Shown piece by piece: positions 1 through 9,194 of a stretch of 64,000 nucleotides of DNA (its first letter is position 1; the number at the start of each line of letters is the position of its first letter). The DNA lies in the NCBI GenBank assembly GCA_021324435.1, contig JAJPIZ010000028.1, forward strand, positions 62,001 through 126,000, read 5' to 3'. Under the pieces are notes generated by a model that did no database searches, was not told the origin of the DNA, and saw only the letters and a list, made by a program, of their open reading frames with translations. The translations under genes were made by a program, and so were the position numbers. The DNA comes from Anaerolineae bacterium. GTDB lineage: Bacteria > Chloroflexota > Anaerolineae > Anaerolineales > Villigracilaceae.

Positions 1-1787
1 ATCCAAAGGAAGTTCTGCTTCCTCCTTTGAAGGATTCTTAATGCTTCTCTTTGAACCATGTCACGAAACATTGAAAGGTGATGGCTCTTAAAAGCTAAGC
101 CCTTCGGTCCGCCCGCTTTTTTAAGAGCATTTGCGGCATAAGGATGAGTTGTGTTCAACCACCAAACATTAAACGTTCTATCAATATCGCCTTGGTATAA
201 AGGAGGGTGACGGTCAGTTAAATCCTTGGTTTCTGCGTCATCTCGAGAAGGGTCTGGATCCCGCCCGCTCAATAACATTTGCGGGAATCGTGACCGCTGA
301 ACACGTTTTGCTTCGCCTGGAGTTTCCACATCTCCACCTTGCCCTTTTCCGCCACCTTTACCTTCATTTCTCTTCCCTTTTCCTCCAGAACCAGTGCGAA
401 CACCACCATCTCCCGATCCTCCACTACCTGCGCCTCCCCCAGAATCGTTGGATACGTAGTCAACCAAGATTTCGGTTTGAACCTGCTGTAGAAAACGTTG
501 GGCGTGTTTATTCAAAGTTTCATTGAGTTTGGCAGCAAGATCCAAATCTTGCTTGATTTTGTTTTCGCGAGCAGTTTTTTCAATAATCTTAATTCGGTCC
601 CAAATTTTCTCAGCAACAAATTCGAGAATCGCTTGGGTTGTAGGTGAATCAACAAGGCGCTCTCGATCATTGGTTACTATCTGTGAGATTTCTGGAAAAT
701 TCAGTTGAAGTTCTCCATGAATAAAACTAAGAAGCGGAGAATGTCCTGGGAACGATAATTCATGGATGGGATAAGACGCTATAGGATTGCCTTTACTATC
801 AGATATAAACAATGAATTTAGGTCTTTCAATCTTCCAGTCAGTTGATTAGCAGATTTATAGACTGTAAACATACCTGCATCTAGCAATCCAGCCTTTAAT
901 GCTGTGACTACCGTTCCAGGAACTACATGAGTTTCACTTGGCCAATTTTCATCTTCTTCAATCGAATATGGCATTAAACGGTCAATTTTGACTTGCCCAT
1001 TTACAAAAACCATAATATTCAATTCTCTGATTGGTCTTCTTGCTTGTTGTGCATCACAGATTTCATCTATCAATTGTTGGTGCTTCCATCGGCCGCCAAC
1101 AACCACATCGTTTGATGACATGGTTTGAACTGCTCGGCGCCCAACAATCACAGAGAAGCCTCTTTTTTGAGTTTCAAGCTCGTTGAAAATATTGGTTAGA
1201 TTGCTTTGAAGGTGTTCAATAATTTCATGAGTTCCACCAAGGTGCTCAGACGTAGGCAAAGCCAAGTTTAAGGCATCTTGCCAAGACATATTTTTATCTT
1301 CAACTTCAAAGTATCCTGTTTCTCCATTATCCGTTTTTTGGACAACTAAACTTGTAGCCTTTCCTTTTTTCCATGTTAAGAATCGTGCGCCATCGCGCCA
1401 CATTTCACGCATGTAAAATTTTCCGCCATTTCCGTGTCCGCCTGTTAACGCAACATCTTTGATTGTTTTTCCATGCGTGGCGGCTGATGTATCTCCCCAA
1501 TACAGGAAGAATTTTTCGATTTCATGATAGTTTGTACCCCCAAAATCAACAACAGCTAAGTTTGGGCCTTTTGATTGATTTGCGCCATCAATCAGATGAA
1601 TAACCACTGGCCAATTACCTGTTAAAGATTCTTCTTTGCTTTTCAAAAGACGTAAGTATTGGTCAAGGGAATTTTTCAACCATTCAGCGATTCCCTTTCC
1701 GTGTTTAAACTTGAAAGATTTCCCTACTGTATCAAGAAAATCTGGATGAATTTTTGTTTGGATAGTTCGACCAGTATTGTTTGCCAT
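1..1787 (-). CDS. GHKL-type (Hsp90/MORC-like) ATPase, 3' end outside window
   Basis: This is an open frame of 595 codons that runs off the left edge, so its C-terminus is missing. The start at 1787 has a strong GAGGAG site and lies 3 nt after the stop of the winged-helix gene. A Bergerat-fold ATPase is visible: an N-box around residues 32-44 (GIAEWLKNSLDQY, with E35 and N39), a G1-like DFGGTN at 81-86, and a glycine-rich lid at 115-125 (TGGHGNGGKFY). A Gly/Ser/Lys-rich linker follows at about 449-485, then a basic C-terminal part. The motif order fits MORC/Hsp90/MutL-like ATPases rather than sensor kinases; no H-box or membrane segment is seen. In bacteria, such lone GHKL ATPases often sit in defence loci. 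The ATPase call is firm; the cellular role is inferred. Confidence 0.8.
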   Translation of the reverse strand, partial: MANNTGRTIQTKIHPDFLDTVGKSFKFKHGKGIAEWLKNSLDQYLRLLKSKEESLTGNWPVVIHLIDGANQSKGPNLAVVDFGGTNYHEIEKFFLYWGDTSAATHGKTIKDVALTGGHGNGGKFYMREMWRDGARFLTWKKGKATSLVVQKTDNGETGYFEVEDKNMSWQDALNLALPTSEHLGGTHEIIEHLQSNLTNIFNELETQKRGFSVIVGRRAVQTMSSNDVVVGGRWKHQQLIDEICDAQQARRPIRELNIMVFVNGQVKIDRLMPYSIEEDENWPSETHVVPGTVVTALKAGLLDAGMFTVYKSANQLTGRLKDLNSLFISDSKGNPIASYPIHELSFPGHSPLLSFIHGELQLNFPEISQIVTNDRERLVDSPTTQAILEFVAEKIWDRIKIIEKTARENKIKQDLDLAAKLNETLNKHAQRFLQQVQTEILVDYVSNDSGGGAGSGGSGDGGVRTGSGGKGKRNEGKGGGKGQGGDVETPGEAKRVQRSRFPQMLLSGRDPDPSRDDAETKDLTDRHPPLYQGDIDRTFNVWWLNTTHPYAANALKKAGGPKGLAFKSHHLSMFRDMVQREALRILQRRKQNFLW

Positions 1788-1790
1788 AAA

Positions 1791-2396
1791 TTAACTCTCC
1801 TCGAACAAAGATGGGAACTTCTTGATAAAAAACTGAAACAAATCATTCAAATTTACAGCTTCAGGTAGCTCTAGTGCAAGGGCTTTTTGAATGGCATCTT
1901 GTGCATTTTCAAGCTTTCTTTTTCTTTCCCTAATGGGAGTTCCTGTACTAAATTGAAAGAACAGTCTAGCATCGTAATCAATTAGATCCACTTTCTTATT
2001 TTGTTTCCAAGTTGCTAATGCTCGAGACTTAATTGCATGATTAAAAAACTCTTCTTCATCTCTAGTAAGGTTGTTAATTTTAATCTTCTCTTCTTTAACC
2101 GAACTACGGGATTCTAGTTCTCTTGCTATTTCTATGCCTTTATCTGTCAATCTGTATACTTGCTTTCGAAGAGACACAAGCCATCGTTCAGTAATAAGTG
2201 TTGTGTAAATTCTGTTATAGACTCGATAAGAATCAGGGTGTTCTGGATGATTACGTAAACTAAATTGATCTGGGTAGTCTTTCCATGCCTGAACCACCAA
2301 ATCTTCAAATGGAATTCGGTTTCCAACCATTTGAGATACCCTGTATATCGCAAGCAAGACCATTTTTGCTTGACTAATATCATCAGACTCTTTCAT
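1791..2396 (-). CDS. Winged-helix DNA-binding-like protein
   Basis: A 201-residue protein encoded just upstream of the GHKL ATPase and just downstream of vapC. I chose ATG 2396 because AAAGAG lies 8 nt before it; a GTG at 2405 would add three residues. Residues about 10-90 look like a winged helix: a helical segment with PFEDLVVQAW, a loop rich in proline and histidine, a helix YRVYNRIYTTLI, and a wing ending in VYRLTDKG. The C-terminal half is charged and helical (RERKRKLENAQDAIQKAL) and may be an oligomerisation or partner-binding region. It could be the DNA-recognition or regulatory subunit of the ATPase downstream, or simply an autoregulator. I do not recognise a named family. Confidence 0.7.
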   Translation of the reverse strand: MKESDDISQAKMVLLAIYRVSQMVGNRIPFEDLVVQAWKDYPDQFSLRNHPEHPDSYRVYNRIYTTLITERWLVSLRKQVYRLTDKGIEIARELESRSSVKEEKIKINNLTRDEEEFFNHAIKSRALATWKQNKKVDLIDYDARLFFQFSTGTPIRERKRKLENAQDAIQKALALELPEAVNLNDLFQFFIKKFPSLFEES

Positions 2397-2411
2397 GTGA
2401 TTCACTCTTTC

Positions 2412-2810
2412 TCAAACCCAAGCAATCTTAATTTCACCGTCCAGCGACTTGAATTCCTTATCGCCAGTGACAAGTTCTGCCTTTTTTAACTTCGCCAGCG
2501 CCGCTGCAAAACAATCGGCATACGAAATATTCCCGCCAGATTTGAACATCGCGGCTTGACGGGTCAAATTCCAATCCGCCTCCACAATTTCAATTCCCAT
2601 TCCCTTGATCTCGTGAACATACTGATCCGCAATCTCAGGGGAGTCGGCGCGGGCAATGGCATACCAGACCTCCCCCAAATTGACGACGGTCATCAGCAGG
2701 TTTGTGTCGCCTTCCACGGCTTTGTGAATCAGCCCCCTCACGAAGTCCGCGCCTGGCTCGTCTTCAAAGAAAGCCATCAACGCATACGAGTCAAGGACTT
2801 TGGTCGCCAT
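2412..2810 (-). CDS. vapC: PIN-domain toxin, VapC family
   Basis: A 132-residue PIN-domain protein. The four acidic residues that bind the catalytic metal in this family are present: D7 in VLDSYAL, E47 in NLGEVWY, D99 in SYADCF and D117 in VTGDKEF. VapC toxins are Mg-dependent ribonucleases, often cutting tRNA or rRNA, held inactive by VapB. The gene begins 2 nt after the antitoxin stop. What is unusual is that the same strand continues, with a 15-nt gap, into the winged-helix and GHKL genes, so the toxin may be co-transcribed with them. Family call secure; RNA target unknown. Confidence 0.9.
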   Translation of the reverse strand: MATKVLDSYALMAFFEDEPGADFVRGLIHKAVEGDTNLLMTVVNLGEVWYAIARADSPEIADQYVHEIKGMGIEIVEADWNLTRQAAMFKSGGNISYADCFAAALAKLKKAELVTGDKEFKSLDGEIKIAWV

Positions 2811-2812
2811 GT

Positions 2813-3043
2813 TTATTTTTCCCTTTCCTTGTCTTTGCGCCGTTCCTCCATCAGCATTTTCAATCCACCCTTGCCTTTGAGCGAACCTTGCAGGCTTTTG
2901 AGATATTGTTCGGTCACAGGTTTCAAGACAATCGCATCGCCCATGTCAGTGACGATGATCTTTGTGCCGTTCTTAATCCCGTATTTCCGCCTCAGTGTCG
3001 CGGGAATGACAATTTGACCTTTTACGGTTGCGTAAGTTTCCAT
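2813..3043 (-). CDS. vapB: AbrB/MazE-fold antitoxin (VapB type)
   Basis: A 76-residue protein whose first 45 residues show the swapped-hairpin AbrB fold: TVKGQIVIPATLRRKYGIKNG followed by TKIIVTDMGDAIVLKP. The C-terminal 30 residues are Lys/Glu-rich (GLKMLMEERRKDKEREK), as expected for the flexible arm that wraps a PIN toxin. It is the first gene of the minus-strand operon, with GGAGAG upstream of the ATG. Antitoxins of this type repress their own promoter, and a good promoter lies directly upstream. Confidence 0.9.
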   Translation of the reverse strand: METYATVKGQIVIPATLRRKYGIKNGTKIIVTDMGDAIVLKPVTEQYLKSLQGSLKGKGGLKMLMEERRKDKEREK

Positions 3044-3069
3044 TTCAAATCTCTCCTTCGTTCGTATAA

Positions 3070-3098
3070 ATACTACACTAATTTAATTTGTAAGTCAA
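3070..3098 (-). promoter_or_regulatory. Sigma-70-like promoter of the vapBC operon
   Basis: On the minus strand a -35 TTGACT (3093-3098) and a -10 TAGTAT (3070-3075) are separated by exactly 17 nt. The spacer is very AT-rich (AAATTAAATT), unlike the GC-rich neighbourhood, and contains TACA/TGTA half-sites that the antitoxin could bind. Confidence 0.6.
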
Positions 3099-3210
3099 GA
3101 TCGAAAATGTAATACTTTTCACCCACAGGCAGACAACTTACATATCCTTCATCAAAAGGGCGCCCAACTTCCAATGCCCTTCGCGCTCTTTGCGTTCTTC
3201 GCGATTAAAG

Positions 3211-3244
3211 ATTCATCATTCATCCTTCATCATTCATCCTTCCC
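3211..3244. repeat. Short tandem repeat of ATTCATC/CTTCATC
   Basis: Four degenerate copies of a 7-nt unit (attcatc, attcatc, cttcatc, attcatc) lie in the 250-nt gap between the divergent vapB and ettA genes. A similar CATCCTT tandem occurs inside the coding sequence near 53126-53147. Function unknown. Confidence 0.5.
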
Positions 3245-3295
3245 CACTCTCTGATACAATACCCCCCAATCCCCAATTACCACTTACCAACACCC

Positions 3296-4969
<1,674 letters not shown>

Positions 4970-4976
4970 ACAAACC

Positions 4977-5003
4977 GTCCCGAAGGCTCATCACCTTCGG
5001 GAC
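4977..5003. terminator. Hairpin between ettA and the DUF2283 gene
   Basis: A perfect 10-bp stem (GTCCCGAAGG/CCTTCGGGAC) with a 7-nt loop lies 7 nt after the ettA stop and just beyond the 3' end of the convergent minus-strand gene. There is no strong T run, so it may act as a bidirectional or 3'-protecting hairpin. Confidence 0.5.
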
Positions 5004-5011
5004 GCTCTGTC

Positions 5012-5221
5012 TTACGTGGACGCCGCCGCTGGTATTCTCTGAAATAGAAACTCCCGCATGTCAGTGGACGCGCTGGCATGTTCAATCGTGATGCTGACGA
5101 TATTGCCGCTGCTGTCCAAATCCAGATAGATGTTTTCGTTTAATTCGCGCGTCTCCACAGGCGGGTTGGTGGAAAGTTCAACCAGTGTGGTATCGGTATC
5201 TTCAAAGTATTTGATCCGCAT
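5012..5221 (-). CDS. DUF2283 family small protein
   Basis: A 69-residue protein with the DUF2283 pattern: MRIKYFEDTDTTLVELSTN, then a short beta segment IYLDLDSSGNIVSITIEHAS. DUF2283 proteins have no proven function; they are often encoded directly after a small DUF4258-like protein, in a toxin-antitoxin-like pair. Here the partner is only a 32-codon remnant (5228-5326), so this may be an orphan. The gene lies between ettA and the first stray copy of the ettA tail. Confidence 0.75.
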   Translation of the reverse strand: MRIKYFEDTDTTLVELSTNPPVETRELNENIYLDLDSSGNIVSITIEHASASTDMREFLFQRIPAAAST

Positions 5222-5227
5222 GGCTTA

Positions 5228-5326
5228 CTACGTGAAGTGTGGAATGACCCGCTCGATCCATTCGTCTCGAATCACGGCGCGGTCAGATCGCTGACGGGTG
5301 TATTGAAAGTATTGCGTGGTCTTCAT
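5228..5326 (-). pseudogene. Truncated DUF4258-like partner of the DUF2283 gene
   Basis: A 32-codon reading frame (MKTTQYFQYTRQRSDRAVI, continuing RDEWIERVIPHFT, then TAG) ends 6 nt before the DUF2283 start. It resembles only the N-terminal third of the roughly 80-90 residue proteins usually paired with DUF2283; the conserved later part (RVVLLEDGETVHNAFFD-type) is absent. I infer decay by truncation. A real short peptide cannot be excluded. Confidence 0.5.
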
Positions 5327-5372
5327 TTTCTTTTGATTATACTTGAAGCGCAAAACCTCCGCCGCAACGATA

Positions 5373-5468
5373 TACATCGGCAACTGGTCGGATTACGAAG
5401 CGATGATGGAAGAAAAATTCGGGAAAGACCCCACCCCGCATCGGGTCAAGTATCGGATGTTGAAACAG
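5373..5468 (+). pseudogene. Detached copy 1 of the ettA 3' end
   Basis: The 32 codons reproduce the last residues of EttA almost exactly (YIGNWSDYEAMMEEKFGKD, then PTPHRVKYRMLKQ; the ettA terminus reads MREKFGKDLTPHRVKYRTLKR). The copy has no start and no stop: the frame continues into a GC-rich hairpin. DNA identity to the ettA tail at 4870-4969 is high by eye. Confidence 0.85.
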
Positions 5469-5475
5469 TGGCCGC

Positions 5476-5566
5476 GAGTGCGTCGCACTTGACTTAATAG
5501 GATTTGCTCTCGGGCGAGGTTGGTCTGATTAAGGAGATAATCCTACCCGTTTGGTGCGGCGCACTC
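5476..5566. repeat. Imperfect palindromic element between the two ettA tail copies
   Basis: Arms GAGTGCGTCGCAC (5476-5488) and GTGCGGCGCACTC (5554-5566) are complementary at 12 of 13 positions, with inner AGGATT/AATCCT also paired. The roughly 90-nt unit lies exactly between two ettA tail fragments, which suggests it was inserted or was involved in their duplication. Confidence 0.65.
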
Positions 5567-5571
5567 CGCAA

Positions 5572-5664
5572 GACAACTGGGCTGATTACGAAGCGATGAT
5601 GAGAGAAAAATTCGGCAAAGACCCCACCCCGCATCGGGTCAGGTATAGAACGCTAAAACAATGA
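5572..5664 (+). pseudogene. Detached copy 2 of the ettA 3' end
   Basis: Thirty codons plus TGA repeat the EttA C-terminus again (DNWADYEAMMREKFGKD, then PTPHRVRYRTLKQ). It lacks the rest of the gene. Together with 5373-5468 and the intact gene, this makes three ordered copies of the same 3' end within 800 nt. Confidence 0.85.
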
Positions 5665-5751
5665 ATTTAGTGACAGTCACGTTGTGGGCGACTGTCACTT
5701 TTTCATATACCTCGTGTTCTATGTATCAAATTATCGGTAAAGGAGTGGAAC

Positions 5752-6231
5752 ATGTACAACTGGCTGGTCTTTCTGCATATCCTCTTCGCATTTCTCTTCA
5801 TGCTCGCACATGGCGTCCACGCCGCAGCAATGTTGAAATTTCGCGGCGAACCCGACCCTGAAAAAGCGCTCACCTTTTTCAACATCGTGCCCGATGTAAA
5901 ATATGTCCGCTATCTCACGCTGGCGATGGGGTTATTCGGTCTCGCCGCGGCTTATCTCGCCGGTTGGTTCAATAAAGTTTGGGTATGGGCTTCGCTGGTA
6001 GTGTTCCTCGCCATCTCGTGGGCGATGTACCAATATGGCGCGATGTATTACAAACGGATTTGGGATGCGATTCTCAATCTCATCGAAGCGAAGAGGACCA
6101 ACACAAGTCTCCCCGCCGCGCAAAAAGAATTCGACGATGCGCGCAACGCTCCAAACGCCATGATCGTCTCCATTGTGGGGATTCTCGGTCTTGCCGTCAT
6201 CCTCTGGCTCATGCGCTTCAAACCACTCTAG
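5752..6231 (+). CDS. Four-helix integral membrane protein (DUF2269-like)
   Basis: A 159-residue protein with four predicted membrane helices, at about 3-25 (FLHILFAFLFMLAHGVHAAAM), 52-72, 76-97 and 134-154. The conserved-looking His in HILFAF and AHGVHA near the first helix recall the DUF2269/CopD-like group of small membrane proteins; the assignment is by pattern only. AAAGGAG precedes the ATG and a strong terminator follows, so it is a single-gene unit. Confidence 0.65.
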   Translation: MYNWLVFLHILFAFLFMLAHGVHAAAMLKFRGEPDPEKALTFFNIVPDVKYVRYLTLAMGLFGLAAAYLAGWFNKVWVWASLVVFLAISWAMYQYGAMYYKRIWDAILNLIEAKRTNTSLPAAQKEFDDARNAPNAMIVSIVGILGLAVILWLMRFKPL

Positions 6232-6263
6232 ACGGCAAGTGCACTGTGCTCGTCCGGCAACTG

Positions 6264-6297
6264 AAAAGACGAAGGTCAATGGCCTTCGTCTTTTTTT
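6264..6297 (+). terminator. Rho-independent terminator
   Basis: A 12-bp stem (AAAAGACGAAGG/CCTTCGTCTTTT) with a 7-nt loop is followed by a run of T. It ends the membrane-protein gene at 6231 and may also serve the convergent gene at 6349. Confidence 0.9.
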
Positions 6298-6348
6298 CCT
6301 TCATGCTCTTCATGTCGCTTTCGACAGGGTCAGTGCAAGTCTTCGTAG

Positions 6349-7509
6349 TTACGAATCAACGACCGTCGCCTCCACCGAATAGATCGGTGGCAGGAAATCG
6401 GCCATCACTTCCCAATTCTCGCCGTTGTCGCGGCTATAAAACAACTGGCCCGTATCGGAGCCAACGTAAATCCCTGCATCCTCGAATGTGTCCGTCGCCA
6501 TCGCTTCACGCAAGACGACCAGATGCGCTTTCTCCGGCAAGCCCTTCGACATCCTCTGCCATGACTCGCCCGCATCCTTACTGCGCCACACGGAGAACTT
6601 CCCGTCCACGCTCATGCGATACTCGTCGCTTTCTTCGAGCGCAATGTAAATTGTCTTTGGTTCGGTGGGATGAACCGCAATCGGAAAGCCGAAACGGGCC
6701 GGAAGTTTACCCTCACCAATGTCAATCCAGTCTTCACCCATATTGTCACTGCGATACACGCCGCAATGATTTTGCTGGAACAACACGTTCGAGTTGGATG
6801 GATGCATAGCCATTTTGTGCACGCATTGCCCAAACTCCGGGAATTTATCGGGCATAAAATCGGCGCGGACATTTTTATTATGCGGCTTCCATGTCACGCC
6901 GCCATCGTCGGTGCGATAACAGCCCGCCGCAGAAACAGCAATGTACATGCGATTCGGATTCGTTGGATCAAGCAAAATAGTGTGCAGGCACAACCCGCCC
7001 GCGCCCGGGTTCCACTGGCCGCGCTGGGGATGGTCGTAGAGATTCTCGTTGAGTGTCCACGTCTCGCCGCGATCTTTTGACACGAACAACGAAGCAGGTT
7101 GCGCGCCCGCATACAAGACATTCGGTTCGCTCTCGCGCCCAGGCTTGATGTTCCACACCTGAATCATTTTCTCGGGCTTGTTCTTGATGCTCTCCCCGCC
7201 TTCGGAGCGGAATGCCTCATCCATTGTGCTGGCCGGCCTGCCGGATTTGGAAGGCCGAGTCAGCGTTGGCACCTGTTTGGCTTGAATCCACGTTTTTCCA
7301 AAATCATCAGAGTAATGAGTTGTCGGCCCATACACAAAGTGACTGGTTGCCACATGCAGGCGCTGATCGCGCGGGTCCATTTGGATGTGCATCACATTCC
7401 AACTCTTGAAGTGAATGTCGCTGACTTGCCAATTCTTCCGTTTAGCATCACTGGAGAAAATAAAGCCGCCCTTCTTGGTCCCGACCAGGACCATCACCTT
7501 TTTGCTCAT
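6349..7509 (-). CDS. BNR/Asp-box (sialidase-like) beta-propeller protein
   Basis: A 386-residue protein without a signal peptide. It carries repeated Asp-box motifs: SDDFGKTW, SKDRGETW, TDDGGVTW, SDNMGEDW, SKDAGESW and SRDNGENW, spaced about 50-60 residues, one per propeller blade. The start MSKKVMVLVGTKKGGFIFSSD is typical of stand-alone sortilin/Vps10-like propellers found in many environmental bacteria. No catalytic sialidase residues are evident (no FRIP motif), so a hydrolase function should not be assumed. A GGAGA site precedes the ATG. Confidence 0.85.
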   Translation of the reverse strand: MSKKVMVLVGTKKGGFIFSSDAKRKNWQVSDIHFKSWNVMHIQMDPRDQRLHVATSHFVYGPTTHYSDDFGKTWIQAKQVPTLTRPSKSGRPASTMDEAFRSEGGESIKNKPEKMIQVWNIKPGRESEPNVLYAGAQPASLFVSKDRGETWTLNENLYDHPQRGQWNPGAGGLCLHTILLDPTNPNRMYIAVSAAGCYRTDDGGVTWKPHNKNVRADFMPDKFPEFGQCVHKMAMHPSNSNVLFQQNHCGVYRSDNMGEDWIDIGEGKLPARFGFPIAVHPTEPKTIYIALEESDEYRMSVDGKFSVWRSKDAGESWQRMSKGLPEKAHLVVLREAMATDTFEDAGIYVGSDTGQLFYSRDNGENWEVMADFLPPIYSVEATVVDS

Positions 7510-7581
7510 CGCAGTCTCCTTTCGCGAACCGTCAGAATATATGTTCTAAATTATACTACGATTGTCCGATTTCATCCCATT

Positions 7582-7617
7582 AAAAATTGCAGGGGCAGAG
7601 CAACGCTCCGCTCCTGC
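7582..7617 (-). terminator. Terminator hairpin of the gene at 7637-8035
   Basis: Read on the minus strand, a long GC-rich stem (GCAGGAGCGGAGC pairing with GCTCTGCCCCTGC, one mismatched pair and a G-U) is followed by AATTTTT. It lies just after the stop at 7637. Confidence 0.65.
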
Positions 7618-7636
7618 TGAAACATCCATTTTAGAA

Positions 7637-8035
7637 TTATTCGCTCTTCGCGACTTTACGTCCGCGCTTGGGAGTTGAATCCGATTCGTTCATTGGCGCG
7701 GCCGGCTTCGGGCGTTGCCCTGAGCCCGGCGAAGGGTCCAGAGTGATGCGGGCGTTGCGTTTACCGAGCCAATAGGCAAAGTACAACGATCCCGCAAAGA
7801 TGAACAATTCCACCAACCTGCCCAACAATCGGAAGCCGCCGAAGAACGGGAATCCAAATCCGCGATGATGCATGATCGGGCCATACCCGCTGGGAGCATT
7901 CGGCCTGAACGGAACATTTCGCGGCGCGAACGCAACGGCTGGATGAGTTCGCAACACGTAGATCACGCCGACCACCGCGGCGACAATCATCAATAGAATC
8001 ACGATCCCAAGGATCCATTTCCAAACTTTACTCAT
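7637..8035 (-). CDS. Small membrane protein, two helices
   Basis: A 132-residue protein. The start MSKVWKW at 8035 is preferred because AAAGGAG lies 7 nt upstream; an upstream in-frame ATG at 8077 has no site. There is one membrane helix at about 5-28 (WILGIVILLMIVAAVVGVIYVL), a Pro/Gly/His-rich middle, a second helix near 75-93 (LVELFIFAGSLYFAYWLG) and a basic tail KRGRKVAKSE. I do not recognise a family. Divergent from the gene at 8157. Confidence 0.6.
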   Translation of the reverse strand: MSKVWKWILGIVILLMIVAAVVGVIYVLRTHPAVAFAPRNVPFRPNAPSGYGPIMHHRGFGFPFFGGFRLLGRLVELFIFAGSLYFAYWLGKRNARITLDPSPGSGQRPKPAAPMNESDSTPKRGRKVAKSE

Positions 8036-8156
8036 TCCATATCTCCTTTGTTGTATGTATGATAATCCTGGAGCCATAAAATGTCATGAGAAAATTATGT
8101 ATTTTTTGTGTGGGTTCAGGACAAATGTTTCAGATCATCCTTGATAGAATCTGTAT

Positions 8157-8771
8157 ATGTTGAAATCAAAACATTGGCCATTAATTGAATTTGTCATCGT
8201 TGTGATATTGATCGGCCTGCTCGCGCTTGCCGGGCCTGAAGAGGAGACGCTCGGATCAAACGTGCGGATTGTTTACCTGCATGGCGCGTGGGTGTTGACA
8301 GCGGAGCTTGTTTTCTTCGCGGCGGGTCTCGCGGGACTTCCGGCCTTGATTGCGCAAAAGGAATTTTTCCACGCCTGGTCTGCCGCGCTGGGCCGCACCG
8401 GAATCTTTTTCTGGATCACGTATATCCCCCTCTCGCTGTGGGCCATGGAAACCAACTGGAACGGACTCTTCCTCGCCGAGCCGCGCTTCCGCCTCGCATT
8501 GACTTTTGCCATCGTCGGTCTGCTTTTGCAAATCGGACTGTGGATCATCAATGTCAACTGGCTGACTTCCGCGGCTAATCTCGTCTTCATTATTGTTCTG
8601 CGCCTGGCATTCTCCGCCGCGACCTATGTGATGCACCCGCCTCCCTCTCCCATCTTCAACTCGGGCGATTGGCAGATCATTGGATTCTTTATCGCGCTGA
8701 ATTTGCTCACGTGGCTGGCGGCATATTTTCTTACATTAGTCTTTAAATCATACAAGTCCAACAGGTCATGA
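8157..8771 (+). CDS. Multi-pass membrane protein, unassigned
   Basis: A 204-residue protein with six probable membrane helices. The segment GSNVRIVYLHGAWVLTAEL resembles the RIxYLHxPxAW stretch of CcmC/CcsA cytochrome c assembly proteins, and the overall helix number is compatible, but the WxWG-type motif is not obvious, so I leave the function open. The last codons (KSYKSNRS) lie inside the left inverted repeat of the four-helix-bundle element, which suggests that the C-terminus was altered by that insertion. Confidence 0.6.
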   Translation: MLKSKHWPLIEFVIVVILIGLLALAGPEEETLGSNVRIVYLHGAWVLTAELVFFAAGLAGLPALIAQKEFFHAWSAALGRTGIFFWITYIPLSLWAMETNWNGLFLAEPRFRLALTFAIVGLLLQIGLWIINVNWLTSAANLVFIIVLRLAFSAATYVMHPPPSPIFNSGDWQIIGFFIALNLLTWLAAYFLTLVFKSYKSNRS

Positions 8772-8783
8772 ACAAGGAGAATT

Positions 8784-9128
8784 ATGCCAACCTTCAAACG
8801 CTTTGAAGATATGCACGTCTGGCAGTCTGCGCGAGAATTGGTTAAGTTGATTTATTCTGCTACTAACCTTCCGGATTTCAAACGCGATTTCGGTTTACGT
8901 GACCAAATCCGCCGCGCCGCCGTGTCGGTCATGAGCAATATCGCTGAGGGTTTTGGCGCGGGTTCTGACGCAGAGCTCATCCGATTTTTGAGTTTTTCAT
9001 GGCGATCCATCTCGGAAGTTCAATCTCAACTTTATGCGGCACTCGATCAAAGTTATATCTCAGGTGATGAATTTCAAAAGATTTATTCCGCTGCAAATGA
9101 AATTGAACGTCAAGTTAACACCCTTTAA
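8784..9128 (+). CDS. Four-helix-bundle protein (23S rRNA intervening-sequence / S23 family)
   Basis: A 114-residue helical protein with the S23 family pattern: MPTFKRFEDMHVWQSARELV at the start, then LRDQIRRAAVSVMSNIAEGFG and a C-terminal amphipathic helix. The family was named for proteins encoded in 23S rRNA intervening sequences; relatives include the Avd accessory protein of diversity-generating retroelements. No reverse transcriptase or rRNA is nearby, and the gene sits alone inside inverted repeats. A second family member is encoded at 62129-62599. AAGGAG lies 7 nt before the ATG. Confidence 0.9.
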   Translation: MPTFKRFEDMHVWQSARELVKLIYSATNLPDFKRDFGLRDQIRRAAVSVMSNIAEGFGAGSDAELIRFLSFSWRSISEVQSQLYAALDQSYISGDEFQKIYSAANEIERQVNTL

Positions 9129-9138
9129 TAACCAACAA

Positions 9139-9169
9139 GTCTGACAAAGCGCAAAACGACTTGTCAGAC
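9139..9169. terminator. Hairpin between convergent genes
   Basis: A perfect 9-bp stem GTCTGACAA/TTGTCAGAC with a 13-nt loop. It lies between the four-helix-bundle gene and the convergent Fe-S gene, inside the inverted-repeat element; it may be part of the repeat rather than a dedicated terminator. Confidence 0.45.
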
Positions 9170-9194
9170 CTGTTGAACTTGTTAGACTTTTAGA

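Noticed and set aside
8784-9128. Diversity-generating retroelement accessory gene (avd)
   Set aside because: No reverse transcriptase, template repeat or variable repeat is nearby.
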